This document shows, in pieces, positions 32,918 to 45,844 of a stretch of DNA of 64,000 nucleotides (position 1 is the first letter of the stretch; each line of letters opens with the position of its first letter). The notes beneath the pieces were generated by a model. The model was not told where the DNA came from. It saw nothing but the letters and a program-made list of their open reading frames with translations, and searched no databases. A program made the position numbers and the translations under genes. This stretch comes from Selaginella moellendorffii. Taxonomy: Eukaryota; Streptophyta; Lycopodiopsida; Selaginellales; Selaginellaceae. The stretch is from NCBI RefSeq assembly GCF_000143415.4, contig NW_003314270.1, positions 680,453 through 744,452 on the forward strand, read 5' to 3'.

Positions 32918-33209
32918 TTGACAGTATTGCCATGAATTTCATTCATTCCTGGAGGTATAACCTATAAGTTCGAGAACAAAGAAAGAAGCACATATCAGAA
33001 AAATGGAGTTACCACCATGGGAGGTGCCATAGGAATTCAATCCCTTCTTTGCTCTCCATGGTGATCATGTTGGATGAAAGCTCTCATGAGAGAGTTCTAG
33101 TGTTCCACTCCTCCATGGTCTGGAACATCAAACAAGCATTTCTGCTGCATAGAACTACGTCCAAGTTGCAAGAGAAATAGGTGTGGATCTTCTTTCTTCC
33201 AGGTTCTTG
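32918..33209 (-). repeat. Inverted repeat arm, right
   Basis: Reverse complement of 23931-24212, with small indels (for example an added gaaagctctcatgagagagttct near 33075). Confidence 0.8.
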
Positions 33210-35900
33210 ACATGCTTCAAAAATTATCACAAGAGTACTCATTGTATAACTTATTGTTACATGGTTTAAATAGAAGGCCTTCTTAGATTAGGGTTTTGAA
33301 GCTGTGGTGGCAGCTGGTGGCATCAAGATATTTTACAGTTGCAAAATCGAGTTTGAACTCATTTATAGGGATCAGAGACATGACTCATGAGACATGTGAT
33401 ACCCAATCTTTGGACTGTGGTGTTGACTCCCTTGAACAAGGTGTTGCAACGTTGAATACAGGGTTGGAAAAAATTCTCTATCTTGGATACTAAAATAGGT
33501 ATTTTCAAATATATTCAAGAATTGTTCTTTCCTAATTTCATTAAGTTTTAGATCTAATACATTAATTTTATGCTTTTTGGATGGTTATGATTTTCTTAAC
33601 AACAATAGTGATAAAATCACAATATACAAAGTGGCAGTGATATTAGGGATTGCAACATACCTTTTGATCAACTCCAGCTTCTAAAGAATGTCAAGGCCAA
33701 GACAAGTTTCATGGATTTTCAGGATTCAAATTCTACTGCTATTAGGGTGATACTGTTTGCAGATTAAAACTGGAAAGAAAAACTTCTAGGGTATGACTTC
33801 ATACATTTCTCAGAAGTTTCCAGTTTATGGCATAATTATGTATGTTTGTTTGCCTTTTACAAGTTTGAACTTTAGGAATTCAAGGAGCCAAAATTTTAGT
33901 TCTCTAAATTATATCCTAATAAAGTGAAAATTTATAAACAAGTAACCAAAATTTACCTTTACATAATTTTTTCTTTTGACATTGAAAGTTCGATCCGTTG
34001 CTGATTCAAGCTTGCACCTACAACAACTAAAAAACCATCCCAAGCAATGGAGGTTGGTGAGAAAGATTTTATGGAGCATCCCATGCAGTATTTTAGCTCT
34101 AGATAGTGTGCTTTTTACAGTTTTTTTAAAGTGATTCATCTTTGTAATAAATTTCAAAATGAGTCAATTATTAATTTCTCCACATGAAAAATTTAAAAGT
34201 AATTATGTAAAATTATAAACTATATTTAGATGATAAATTATGATTAAATGAGACCAAATATGACAAATTATAATTATTGAATGTCAAATTATATTTGGAA
34301 GGATGATAAATTATATTGAAAAACACTTCACGGTTTAAGGTTTTTAACTGCACTTTTGATCCTAGAGTTGGGAGAGCATTGGAGGAGGAAACAAGTTTAA
34401 CACAATTCCTATAGTCACAAGTGAGGAGAATCCAAACCAGGTACTTAGAGAGTGATAATTCTTTTGCAAGGGTTTGGATTTACTCTTGTAGGAAGTCACT
34501 TGGAATAATTGCTCATGTTTGCTTGCATCCAAATTGTAAGTAAAAAGTTTATCTTCACATCAACAATCATCGAGCTAAATGCCACAGTATGCCACCAATA
34601 TCATCATTGTTGAAAGGGGCAAAACATAAAGTTCTTACTATGGTATTTATGAGAGATAAAAGCCCACTTGTCTCCATTGATTGCAAAGAGAACTAGAAGT
34701 GATGTAGTGACTTACTTGAAAAACCAATTTGATTGCAAAGTGTAAATCTAAATTTACTATTTCATATATAAATGAAAGTTGGTTGAGAAAGATCAAAAAA
34801 GTTTTTGGTAGAGTATATCAATATAAGCATCAAGCTTGATCAAGAATGATGGGATAACAAGTATCCACATCCAAACTCAAGTACATAATATAATTTTAAC
34901 TTTTAAGTTTATCTTTTTTTTTTACAGATGATCCTCCTACTAAAGAGAAGATAAAAATCATGTATGACTTCTTTCATGTAGAAACACTACAAGATTCATT
35001 ACTAACCTCACAACTTTATGAGGATACTAGTGAATCAGTAGATGTGAAAAAGGGCCTAACCACTACTAATGTAGATCATGACAACTTTGTCAAATAAAGA
35101 ATTTCAAGCATCTGGATATACTAAGGAGGAGTATGTCACTCAAGAAAGTACTCTTACTATTACATCTAACTGTCTATATCAAAGCAAATGTCCTAAGATA
35201 AAGAAGAAAGTATACCCCTTAAAATCTCTTAAATATATGTCATTGCTAATTGGTTTGTATTTAGTAGTCTCAAATATATTGGATTGGTCTTTTTCCCCAT
35301 AGTTGTATATATATGTATATATACACATGCATACATACATATATATAGTCACAATTTATAGTCTATGGTTATAGTTTATCATAGTTTTTATATATTTTAA
35401 AATTAAAAGGTATAAATTATTTTTAAGCTATATCTTTGTTATACATATAAAAAATTACCATATAACAACTAGAAATAAATCAAATTACATTTTATAATTT
35501 CTCCTATTGCAAGGTCTTCATAAAACCTTTAAGTTATGTGTACTTCTGAAGTGTTATATATACACAACACTTGATATGTTCATAGTTACTATATCATATG
35601 TATTAGATTAAAAGTCATGTTGAGTTTAAAAGAAGTACTATTAAAGGTTAAAACAATGTGGATAAGATTTTGTATTGTAAGTGCTTTGTGATAGCAATTT
35701 GTTGGGGGAGGTACCCCTCCCAAAAGGGGAGGTATACCTGGGGTGGGTGGCCTAATAAAAAATTATACAAACCCACAAAATATATAAAATAAAAACACAT
35801 GTTTGTTTGAATTGTTGTAATACATATATGTATAATATTTGAACACAAGTTTCTTTTCAATGCATGAGTATTCATTTGTGTTAGCATGAAACTAACAATT
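33210..35900. other. AT-rich repeat-like DNA, no gene recognised
   Basis: Short open frames only. A piece near 34930-35095 (DDPPTKEKIKIMYDFFHVET) reads like decayed coding sequence of unknown family. A TATA/CATA microsatellite lies at about 35300-35350. Confidence 0.4.
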
Positions 35901-35904
35901 TTTT

Positions 35905-37150
35905 CACAGCCGCTCACACAAGGTTGAACCCAATCAAGGTTAGCGATATCCTTCAAGAGGAGGCTCAAGCAGTGGCAAACACATCTGCCATGAACAATAT
36001 TTGGAAACTCCTCCTTCATGAAATCCCCCATGTGAACAAAGTTGGAGCCATTATCAATGATCATTTGAACCACATTCTCAACTCCAACCTCCATGAGAAC
36101 AAGCCTCAACTTCAACCACAACCAGAGACCGGTTTTCTTCTCCTCCAACGCATCAAACAATTTCAGAAACACTGATCCATGAATGCTCACTGCCATCACA
36201 TTCACAATGTTTCGTTTCCTTGAGCATTGCCAACTATTAGTGACAATCGTGCAGTCAAATTGCTTCCAGCCTTCACGCACAACATCTAGCCTCAAGTTCA
36301 AGCTTTCATACTCCTCATTCAAATGTTTCACCCAGATCGCTTCATACTTTGGAGACACTGAGAAATAGCCCGGACCAGCTTTCCCCACAGCACTGAGCAT
36401 CTCTTTCCAATACGGGCTGTTCACAACATTGAAGGCTTGTGCAGTTTAGTAGATGAACCTGCGAACAACAACATCTGCATCAATGTAGCTCCGGTTTTGC
36501 CATGTTGTATGCAGGCTTTGTTGTCTGCCAGCAGCCATGCCCAGGCCTAGTTGCATCCCCCCACTAGAATTCATAGGACCTGACATGTTGCTGCGTTGTT
36601 GCCTGCTAGAAAGTCCTCCAGAGAGTGCTTGCCCTGTCTGGGCATCTGCTGCATTATTATCATTCGAAGCAGCAGAATCCATTGTTGCAGCTAGGGATTG
36701 TTGACTTGGAGCATTACTACCTAGAGGAAATGAAGATGTTACATGAGTCACAATCGGTGGGCAGGTAGCAGAAGCTGATCTCCGGAAAGGAGTCTTGAAA
36801 ATCTCCCCCTTGATGTTCACATATTGGGCATTTGCAGTGCAGATAGCAAGGCCATCTTTTTGTGGTGGTTCACAGTGATGATAATCACTAAAGAACTTTG
36901 TTCACATCTCATTGAGCACATTCAAGGGCACCTGATTGCAACAAACCTCAATCTCTTCCCCCGGGACCCTCCCTACATGCGCAATCAATCTCTTCAGCAA
37001 ACCAGATTTCAACTCATTGCAAAACTTGCAAGTCCAAGGGCCTTGCCCGTGGCCTTGCTCGTAAGCTGCACCGCAGATAGTGAATCGATCCCACAAGGAG
37101 TTTCGTCTTTTCCCTGGACAATCAGAAGAGGTGGCTCGGCGAGCCATTGC
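35905..37150 (-). pseudogene. hAT transposase, N-terminal half (BED finger + DUF659)
   Basis: Minus-strand pieces in order: a BED-type zinc finger (GPWTCKFCNELKSGLLKRLI, then AHVGRVPG; about 37060-36920), a low-complexity linker (36820-36446), and a DUF659 region (NSPYWKEMLSAVGKAGPGYF, FDCTIVTNSWQ, VENVVQMIIDNGSNF, CVCHCLSLLLKDIANLDWVQ). The frame then runs into non-coding sequence at about 35905. The C-terminal half expected next is absent here, but the missing half is found separately at 42.7-43.8 kb. Frame breaks between the pieces make this copy defective as it stands. Confidence 0.75.
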
Positions 37151-37328
37151 ACCAGCAATTGCCTCCCACCCGCAAAAAGAAATGTAAAAGATTGTAACAG
37201 ATTCTGGTTTAACTTGGAATATTTGTTTAACTTGGCAACCCTCTGCAAACAGAACGCGAACGCATTGGCGAACACCCGTTTGCGAACAAGGGTTTTATAA
37301 ATCAAACACGTTTTCCGGTAAGTATGTT

Positions 37329-37471
37329 CAAAGATCCAGAGAGGAGTCAGCCTCAAGGAAAAAGTCATGAATCTTTTATTACGAACTCTCGGAGGTGACA
37401 AGAAAAAGGGGGAGCTCCCAACAAAAAGAGTTACCTCCGGAAAAAAAAAAAGCGTAAGCGAACTTACCCAG
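37329..37471 (+). repeat. Dispersed repeat, copy 1
   Basis: About 143 bp (ggagtcagcctcaaggaaaa ... cggaggtgacaagaaaaagg) that occurs inverted at 53672-53816. Confidence 0.8.
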
Positions 37472-39820
37472 GAAGTAAGAGTAGTTTACAAGCTTAGTAG
37501 TTTACAAGCTTTTACCCGTACACTCCTCGGTGGTGGTTGTAGCATGCAAATCTTGTTGGAAAGAAGTTAACGCATCCAGAAGCATGTTGAAGCTTTAAAA
37601 AAACATAGTTAGACTTTTAAAAGGAAAAATAGAAGCTTACCGATCACGTTGCAAACCAAGCATTAAGTGGGAAAAGATATTGAAGAGATGCAGCCATACA
37701 AGATTTCTCAGCACTCCCTGGTTCAACTTATCCTTCTTGATCTTCTCATTGTGGATTGCAATGCCCAAGAATTTCTGGAAATGCAGCTCTCAGACACCAA
37801 AAGAAATGCAATAAAATACCTTGAACAAACTCCCAATCCGTTCCTTCTGAAGCAGTCGCTCCTCGTAGGTGTGGACAGGCAAAGGAGGTGTCCTAGCTGC
37901 TACTTGCTCTCTGAACTATAGAGTTGGTGGCGGCGGTGATGGAGGAGGCGGCGACAGCGGCGGTGGAGGTGGGGGCGGCGACAGCGGCAGTGGAGGCGGC
38001 CCCTATGGCACTATAACACATAGGGATTGAAAGAAAGAAAGAAAGAGAGGGAAATGAAAGAACCTTTGTAGATCCTGCAATGGGGCCGCCAGAGATGCAA
38101 AGAAAGAAAGATTCAAGAAATGTTTGAAATGATCGGAATGGAACGCTTACGCTTGTACAAGTGGTTTATCAGAGATTGTGGATTCTCCTTAGCATTTGAG
38201 CACAAGGAAGAATTGCGAAATTGTGCTAACTCTCTTCTGCCTCATCATCATTGTCAGTATCCATCCACATTCCACATTCCCATGAGGATCAATAGGACAA
38301 ACGAGAGAACAACCACGAACACAACACCATGAATCACTCACATTGTGCTTCTCTCTCTTGCCTCTCTCAATCAAACATATATATTAACTAGCTGGGATCC
38401 CAGTTAGTATACCAAAAGAATAATAGATTGGTTACATTTTTTATTACATTCATGAATAATCACAAAATTTGAGCTATAGTTATATGGTGAGTGTGAATCA
38501 TTAGATTACATGCAAAAAGTAGCTATATATCAAAAAAAAATCCTCCAAAAATTCTTTCACACATGTCTTATTTATATTTTTCCCATAATATTTTGGGTTC
38601 TATAAGCTCACAAAACAAACACATTATACTAAATAAGTAACAGATTTTTACTGGCATTTGAATTATTATAGCTTCTACAAGACATCTATCCCATTCTATA
38701 TCATCTTGTAATAATCCCATTTCACATACAACAAATTTATATATATCATATACATTTCCATTCAAGCATTTTAGTTCATCAAAACTCTATGCACCTCTAT
38801 TATATAGTAATAAGACACGTAAGTAAAACCATTCACTATTTCGTGAGGGTACTGTATACATTCTACCAATTATTTTTGTAAATAATTGTCTTTTCATCCA
38901 CTTCTTTATGGAAGTGTTCCAAACATAGTTCTCTGGAATTTCTTTCTAAGTATATTTTCTAGCATCTGTATCCTATTTATTTAACTCAAATTATTCAGTT
39001 AGTTTGGTCCGTTTTCCTTTCTCTAGGGCTATTTTTTCTTCACTTTCATTAAAGTAAATACTTTGCAAATTTGGAAGATGTACATCTAATCTTTCAATAC
39101 TACATTCAATTTCAGGTCTTAAATAATATTAAATCTACACAAATTGAACAAATTTTTTTCTATATAGGGAAAGAAACTGAGCATACAGACAAGGATAAAA
39201 TAGAAGATTATAAAGAAGATAAACTAACAAAAAAGAGCACATTACTAAAAACAATCTTTTGTATTGTGTAGATAAAGAAGAAACAACTGATAATCTAGAA
39301 GAACATAAAAAAGGTGAGGCTGTGTAATAAAGACGTTGTGAAACTTTAATAATATTGAATTATCTAGACAATTCTGAAGAGAAAGAGGAATTTCACATCA
39401 AAGGTTACTCTCACAACAAAAAAGTTAATTGAATATATTGATATCACAAAACAATAGCCTGTAATGTAACAGGCATACGAGAAATACCTTTGATACAAAA
39501 TGCCTCAAGAACTATTTTTGGTATGTAGTTTTAAATTACAAAATTGTACAATTAAAATATTTCTTCTCAAGAAAAACAAAAAATGAATTGATATCTCAAA
39601 AAGTTGATAAGGAATTATATCATGATTGATGAATCAAAATCAACAATAGAGTTTTGATCCGAGCAGGTAAAAATAAGAGAGCTCTAAGTCTTACTCAAAG
39701 TGCCATAAAAATTCCGTCAGGTGAGTTTAGAAAGGCACATATTTCTTTTGTTCTCTAAAATACAGATGTCACAGTTAGAAAAGCAAGAAACATGGAAATT
39801 GAAGAAGCAATAGCTATACG
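37472..39820. other. Mixed repeat DNA, no supported gene
   Basis: A GGC/GGA-rich simple stretch at about 37925-38000 is followed by strongly AT-rich sequence from about 38380. Only short frames without recognisable domains are seen. Confidence 0.4.
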
Positions 39821-39824
39821 AAAT

Positions 39825-40322
39825 ATCAACGAGAGCACAAATATACTTATGTTTGCGGGCTACACTTTGAATGGATATGGGCTTAGCAATAGCCATAAAC
39901 CAAATAGAGGCCAGTGTTTAAGAGTTGACATGACGGATTTCATGGGAGAAGAGACAATATAGATGTTTTATGACATTGTAGAAAATAGAGCACAACAATT
40001 TGCAAAAGGCAAATGGCTGAAATTATTTGGATTTGAAATTTTCCCCACTGATCCTAGATATGGTAGAGGCACATGGAATTTTACATTGAAGATTACCAAC
40101 CAAACTGTGATCCAGGAATTCAATCATATAGTGCCACAACTTCGTCTGTCTGTACCAACTGTCAGCATTGCAAACTTTATGGAGACATGTAGAGGCCGAG
40201 AATTTGTAGGTTTTGTTAATAATGTTGTAGTGAGCATCAATGATATAGACTACAACAGTGGTCAACTCACAATAGCAGACAACATCAACAAGTCTGATAT
40301 GATTATAGTAAGTTCAATATAG
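39825..40322 (+). pseudogene. RPA70-like single-stranded DNA-binding relic
   Basis: One frame reads INESTNILMFAGYTLNGYGL, NRGQCLRVDMTDFMGEETI, a stop (39960-39962), then MFYDIVENRAQQFAKGKWLK, TWNFTLKITNQTVIQEFN and FVGFVNNVVVSINDIDYNSG. This follows the layout of RPA1 DNA-binding domain A into B (a G-E-G-K-hydrophobic strand, then M-F-x-x-x-V-x-x-F, then the V-D-x-I-G-V-V strand). The in-frame stop and the lack of the zinc-binding C-terminal domain make it a relic. It may derive from a host RPA1 copy or from an RPA-carrying mobile element such as a Helitron. The match is by pattern, not alignment. Confidence 0.5.
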
Positions 40323-42714
40323 CATGTGAATTCCTGACAATCAAAGAGTTGATGAATGAATTTTTTTCTGGAACTCCACCAACAAAATGTTTCATTAATT
40401 TACAAGGAAACGGTTATTTCAAGAGAGCAAATGTCTCCAAAAACTCTAGGAAAGTCTCTTCTAACTTGCTCTTCCAGCGTTGCTCTTCAAAGCTCCTGAG
40501 CACCTGTGGCAAAATTAGAAAACCAAAACGAAGAGGCTATAAGTGGCTTATCTCATCAGTAAGAGAGCTCGTAAGTTCTTCACGCCCTCAACTGGAAGAA
40601 TCTCCTCCTTTCTTCGAAATGGCATTTGGAGCAGAGATCATTCTTTATGCCATACTTGGGGACTTTGTCATCACCAAAGTTGCTTTGCAATAGGCTCTCG
40701 GAATTTAGAAGCATGAGTTGACAACCCCTGTTGAGTCAGGAGTGGACTTGTACATGTCCATGGCTGCAACACTTGCAAGCTGATGCCGGTTGGCACTTAT
40801 GGCGAGAGCTAAAACAGCAGTAGTGATCTTGTCCAGGAGGGTGCCGAGAGCTGGTCAAGAGTGATTGGCAACTGTTGTCGCAGCCTGGAAATCTAGTGAG
40901 CCCAATTGTGCACAAGAACTACCAACTCAAGGCTTTTATATAGATCTGCTCTTGACAACTCATTCTTCAACTCATTTGTATGACAGGTCCTGCATGGAAA
41001 CAATGGTAAACCAATCAAAGCCAAGTAAGGAAGAAACTTTTACCTGCAAGTTAATACCTGCCACATCTATGTATTTGATACCGCATGAAATGCCTTCACA
41101 CCATGTCTGAAAAACTGTCGGCATTAGTGTTCATACTAATGCTACCACCCTGGCCCATCAGCGCATTATATAGAGATGTCTTTCTAGCACCCTGACGTGC
41201 CACTTGATAAATAACATAAGTGAAAAGAATAAAAAACTACTTGATTTACCTCCAATCCCAGAAGTCGTGCCTGTCTTAGACACACTCTTTGAAGACGGCA
41301 CAAAGTCAGTGCTACTCTAGATCTAGCTACTCTTGTGGAGATGATACAACAGGTTGTAGGGGTAAGGCATTGTCCTCCTTGGATAGATGACGCAATGTCT
41401 TCTTCATGAGCCATGGAACAAGAACACAACCGGCATGTGGCTCAGAATTGAAGACCAATTTTGCTGCACTACCTACGCTGTCACCTCTAGCAAAACTTTC
41501 CACTGGCAAGTCAAAGTGCGGGTCTCCAAGGCCAAAGCAAGATTGCAAAACACAACATTTCAAGGCTACTCAATCCTCAGTTATATTACCTGGTAGAGTT
41601 TCCTCCAAGAATCTCCTTGCAACTGAAGTGGTCCTTGGGATCCACAATGCCCTTCATTGTGTTCATGCCGGTCTGCCAATGGCTCCATAGACAGTAGCTC
41701 GAAACCACATGATGTGTGCATGCCAGAAGAGAGTTCACATGTGGGAATCCATAGCCTTGCTTGAGAGGATACTGCGTGACATATGCTGGGCCATTGAACC
41801 AGGGGTTTCTAAATTGCCGAATTCCATGTACCTTCATGCATTTTTTAATATTTCATAAAGTTTCAATAGTGCTATCAAAACTTAGTGGTCGCTAGCGTGC
41901 AAACTGCAAGCTGCCCTTCATCCCCAACCTGCACTTTCCCTGTTCCAACTTAAAACAAGGCTTTTGTGGCTCCTGCAAGGAAACAAACAGCCTGTCAAAC
42001 ACACTTGAGGAGAGTTACTTACCTCCTAAGCCTGATCAGCTGCTGATGGTGAATGCACCTCTTGGCTCTTTTCAATCTAGGCATATGCACCTCACTGTCC
42101 TCAGCAAACAAAAGGTTCTGGAATGTTGTAGTGTGGAGCGCTGAGCACATGCGAACCAGCCAGTTCTCACCTCTATAGGATGATCCTTTTGACAGCAGAA
42201 TAGTACGCAATGGCCAGCTCAATCCAGGGCACTGGAATTTGAAGACATCACAGCCAATTCTTGGAGATCTTCCCCATCTACAAGAACAAACAATGGAGGT
42301 TGAAGTGGAATCCAGTAAAGCTTACCTTCCATGTACCAACTTATAGCATGGCAGGAGAGTCCCACAACCAAGTTGTGGTCATCATGGGATCAAGCAGTCG
42401 CCACTCCCCATCACCTGCTCTAGATTTGACACAAACACATCCAGCCAAAACCTGGGACTCGATGTCTCTAACACAGGAATGCCACCTGTTTACTCCTCCC
42501 ATTTTCTCCTTGTCCTCATTCCAGATGAAGGCCCAGCATCCATGCTCTTTTTGCAGTGATGCTCCTCTCGCCCCATGTTTGTGGTCCTGGTCATCATAAT
42601 TGCATAATTCAAATGTAAAGAAACCCTAAAGAAACCCTAAATATATGTAAAAGAAATAAATTTGAAAACATTGAAACTTGAAATTCAAATTTCAAACACA
42701 CAAACGGCGGTGAT
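40323..42714. other. Repeat-rich spacer, no gene recognised
   Basis: Several open frames of 60-115 codons on both strands (for example NSRKVSSNLLFQRCSSKLLS, plus, near 40440). None shows a family signature. It probably holds decayed transposon DNA. Confidence 0.4.
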
Positions 42715-43835
42715 CACACTTCCTCTTCTTCATCATTAACATTTGATCCCATCTCTGCCTCATCATCACAAACATCTTCCATTTTAACATGCAGCTCTGC
42801 TTCAATCTCCTCAAGTGTTTCCTGCATCAAAAGAATTCTGATCCACTAAGGCTCAACCTTTATTTCATCCGCATTCACCTCCAGAAGCCTCATCTCATGT
42901 GTTTCGATCTCCTTGAGCAACTTCAAGTTGCTGTAGCAGAAGATAAGCTTCTTCATGGTCTTCGCAAGCAAACGAGCTCACCTCTTTGTCTGCACAATGC
43001 TCCAAATGCTCCAATTTCACTCAGAGGCTGAAGCTGATACAATCTGGCTGAGAACACGCACAACAATCTTTTGAAGTTCCGGCAATGCTGATCCATATTC
43101 TATCCACCAGCTCACTGGATGGAGCCACATTTTTTGATGTTTAGCAATTGCACGAGACATCTCTTGTGGTGCAGCTTCCCTGAAACTCCAATATTGGAAA
43201 GTGAGCTTCTAAAGCAGCTCATAGTTCTCAGCTTTAGCCACCAGCTCAAAGTAATTGTGAAGATCACTCTTTGCCTCTGAATCTTCTGGCAAGCTCAACC
43301 AAAGAGGATTCAAACAATGAGCAGCACTTTGGAGCATAGAGTGGAGCATTTTCCATCAGTTTTTACTTTGCAGCTGGAGATTCACTGGGTCAAGCTCTTC
43401 CGTTCTCAACTCAAAGATGAAATGCTTGATGGCGTTGATCCTCTCTTCAGCAACCATCTTGTTCACAGCCAAAACCTGAAGAGCCTCTTGAGCTCAATCC
43501 ATCTCCTTAAACAGAAGCCCTGAGGTTGCTCCTTCTCGATCTGCCAGCTTCAGAACTTGCAAAATTGGTTCCATCACTAGCAAAACCTCAGCACAACAAT
43601 GCCAAAAACTGCCATTCTGAATCAAGACTTTCACTACTGAAGCTTCGCTCAACTTATCCCACTTTTGGTACCATACATCTAATACCACAAACTGTTGCAA
43701 AGCTTTGAGCATGCCTGGTTCAGTCAAAGAGCTCATCACCATGAAGCTGTATGCAAATCTAGTTGACGCTGGTTTGATGGGGTCTCGAGGGGCAATTTTC
43801 CGGAATGCTGTAACTAGATTCCATTATGTCTGCAA
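42715..43835 (-). pseudogene. hAT transposase, C-terminal half
   Basis: Minus-strand reading gives KPASTRFAYSFMVMSSLTEP, VLIQNGSFWHCCAEVLLVME, LKLADREGATSGLLFKEMD, then SAAHCLNPLW, SWWIEYGSALPELQKIVVRV and LSQIVSASASE*NWSIWSIV, ending with EEIEAELHVKMEDVCDDEAE. This is the middle and C-terminal dimerisation region of plant hAT transposases. At least three in-frame stops interrupt it. It begins just where the half at 35.9-37.1 kb ends. Confidence 0.75.
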
Positions 43836-45840
43836 AATTTATGATATGTAAGCAGGGTTTAAAATTTGTGTTAGAGCTTATGGATGTGATATTTTTCAGT
43901 GTATGAGCTAAACCAACATGCCCAAGCACAAAGAATCACTATAAAATGCAAAAAATATATGCATGTAATTAGGAACATGAGAAAACAATGGAAACAATGA
44001 TTTACTTCAGCTATAGCAAAATCCACATATTTGGAAAAAAAAAAACCACTAATGCCCTAAACATGCAAAAAATGGCTTTGCACTCGTCTCTGTGTTCTAA
44101 TCAATTGCACTCACCTCTATGCCAATTAATTACTACATAGATTAAGGTATCATGCTGCACATAAGCCACAAAAAATGAGAAGCACTTGTAAGAGGTATCA
44201 AAGCACTGTGCTTACATTAGTGCACATTGCAATTTAAATATGCCTCCAAGCCATGAAGAATGAGCATAACCACATGAAATGAGGAAAATGGAACATATAT
44301 AAAGGAGGAGAGAAATGATCATGATCATGAGATCATAAATCTCACTTAATAGCATAAAAATGAAATAAGAAAACACCTTTCTATATTTGTAGTGATGTCA
44401 TGTTATCTGAGATGATGTAGCATCAACCTTATGTGGTAATCATATCCCATAACATACACACAATCATATTTCATTTGCAAGCCCAAGAGCAATTGAAAAG
44501 TGATTGTGTGTATAATATTTTTGCATGCAACTCAAAACAAGAAATTAAATTTGCACATGGGTAAATATATAATGTAGAATCACATATATTCATTCCATAT
44601 AAACACCAAATGATATTCAATTTGTCATGTTCTATTTATATAATTTGTCACTAGCAAAGAATTTGGCCAATTTGTCTTGTGCATAATTTGACATAAACCA
44701 TTACTACATTGAATGTATATATGTATTTTAGGCTGTCTATACATTTTAAAAAGATCAGGGATCTTGTGTTTTTTCTTCTTCAGAGGAATAGAAAAGGCTA
44801 CAAGACCAGTTGGGTAGTGTTTAAAAATTCTTAATTGCAGGGATTTCTAGGTTGGTTGTTGTTGCAAGTCAAGAGTCTGCCAAAGCCTTTCTCGCATGAG
44901 TAACATTCTTAGTCATCTCTTTTTCACAAAAGTGTAACTTGTAGTTCTTCTTGCTTGATCATATTATGAGATTAATCTTTCATGTGATACCTCAAAGTTG
45001 AGACGGTTGTTGTTGATATTGACGGAAAACAAAAATACTTTTGCATTAGGATAGATCGTAGAGAATTTCTCCAAGCTGTGTAGCACAGACAAAACAGGAA
45101 CAAGAAATGAGAAACAAAATCAACAGTTTATCACTTTTTATATCCTACTTACAGAAACCTAGGCTACAACCCCTCCATCATACTATCAATAAAAATGTTT
45201 GTAGGCGTTTCTTCGCTTTGCACAAAGTCATTTCGCTCATTAATTGAAACACAGAACACATGAAAGCTCAAACGGTACAAAAACTTGCAAGTAATACTCA
45301 CGTTGCTGGAGTTCAAACTAGCCGTGATGATAACCATTTCGATACTTTTGGATAGGAAAGTATTGTTTGCCTAGCTTCATACTAGAAAAATCCTTGATTT
45401 CATTCATTGTGAAATATCAATTAAACTCCAGTGATTTAATCGTATGAAATTTTTTCACAAACGTTTCACAGCTGGAAGCGAGGCACTAGGAGCGAGGCAG
45501 CATCCAGGTATTGAAATCTACCTCCGATCCTATCTGATCTGATCCTATGGAGCTGTTCTACCCATGGCGCTGTCCTGGCCATGGCAACGCAGATCAGTCC
45601 TTAGCTGCCGCTTCATGCTCTGCGGGTATTGGAGCCCCGATCAAAACGCCAGGGATCTGCTGTCCTGACCATGTCCAAATATCTTGGTGCTGTCCCCATT
45701 TTTGGATTGATTTCTATGGTTTCTACGTCCAGGCAAGGAGAATCCAATGGATGCAATGCAGCAAGGAACTTGTTCACGGATTATAGCAGTACGATGGAGG
45801 TATTATAACACAGCTTTAAATATGTGATTGAGTTTTCTTC
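43836..45840. other. AT-rich spacer, no gene recognised
   Basis: AT-rich with few open frames. A short stretch (ggaaagtattgtttgcctagcttca) at about 45355 recurs near 47370. Another (gttgagac.gttgttgtt) at about 44999 resembles 49226. Confidence 0.4.
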
Positions 45841-45844
45841 TTGT

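Noticed and set aside
37925-38000. GGC/GGA repeat that could code a poly-Gly or poly-Pro protein
   Set aside because: Simple-sequence DNA without a supported exon on either strand.
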